This document shows positions 16,311 through 16,354 of a stretch of DNA of 16,354 nucleotides, one piece after another. The notes under the pieces were generated by a model that was not told where the DNA came from, did not search any database, and saw nothing but the letters and a program-made list of their open reading frames with translations. Position 1 is the first letter of the stretch. Each line of letters opens with the position of its first letter. This stretch comes from JANPEZ01 sp031423155 (GTDB lineage Bacteria; Actinomycetota; UBA4738; HRBIN12), in contig JANPEZ010000036.1 in the NCBI GenBank assembly GCA_031423155.1, forward strand, positions 1 to 16,354. The letters are read 5' to 3'. A program made the translations under genes and the position numbers.

Positions 16311-16354
16311 TTCGTTTCCAGTGATGTGAAGCGTCGCCAAGCCGCCTGCCATCC

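Overview
The window is about 16.4 kb of GC-rich, densely packed bacterial DNA. It most resembles a deep-branching member of the Actinomycetota. The evidence is a stand-alone GuaB3-type IMPDH paralogue next to guaA, a class E-type sortase with a TAFTG-type substrate, a membrane protein directly after sucCD as in other actinobacteria, and three promoters that appear to be leaderless. The class cannot be fixed from this sequence. I found no tRNA, rRNA, CRISPR array, insertion sequence or phage gene.

Layout. (1) Positions 2-5193, plus strand: the 3' part of a sulfatase, a GMC-family FAD oxidoreductase coupled to it (TGATG overlap), guaB3, and guaA. guaA has no ATG, GTG or TTG at its true 5' end and probably starts at a CTG overlapping the guaB3 stop (CTGA). 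(2) Positions 8443-5200, minus strand: a three-gene surface module. It encodes a secreted Ig-like protein with a TAFTG sorting-type C-terminus, a class E-type sortase that also lacks a normal start codon, and a large membrane-anchored DUF4012 protein. A perfect 14-bp hairpin lies between the substrate gene and the sortase transmembrane segment. (3) Positions 8617-10848, plus strand: the PcrA/UvrD helicase gene, apparently leaderless. (4) Positions 12479-10845, minus strand: a protein like the N,N-dimethylformamidase large subunit, followed by a 54-residue membrane protein whose stop codon overlaps the pcrA stop. (5) Positions 12588-16310, plus strand: a stand-alone B12-binding mutase subunit, sucC, sucD and a roughly ten-span membrane protein, forming one tight operon.

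How the genes fit together. guaB3 and guaA act in guanine nucleotide metabolism. The B12 subunit with SucCD suggests a route from a methylmalonyl-CoA-type mutase through succinyl-CoA to succinate, with substrate-level phosphorylation. The minus-strand surface module is the best candidate for an under-described system: a sortase, a likely dedicated substrate and a DUF4012 partner.

No intergenic stretch exceeds 300 bases. The last 44 bases (16311-16354) show nothing I can assign.
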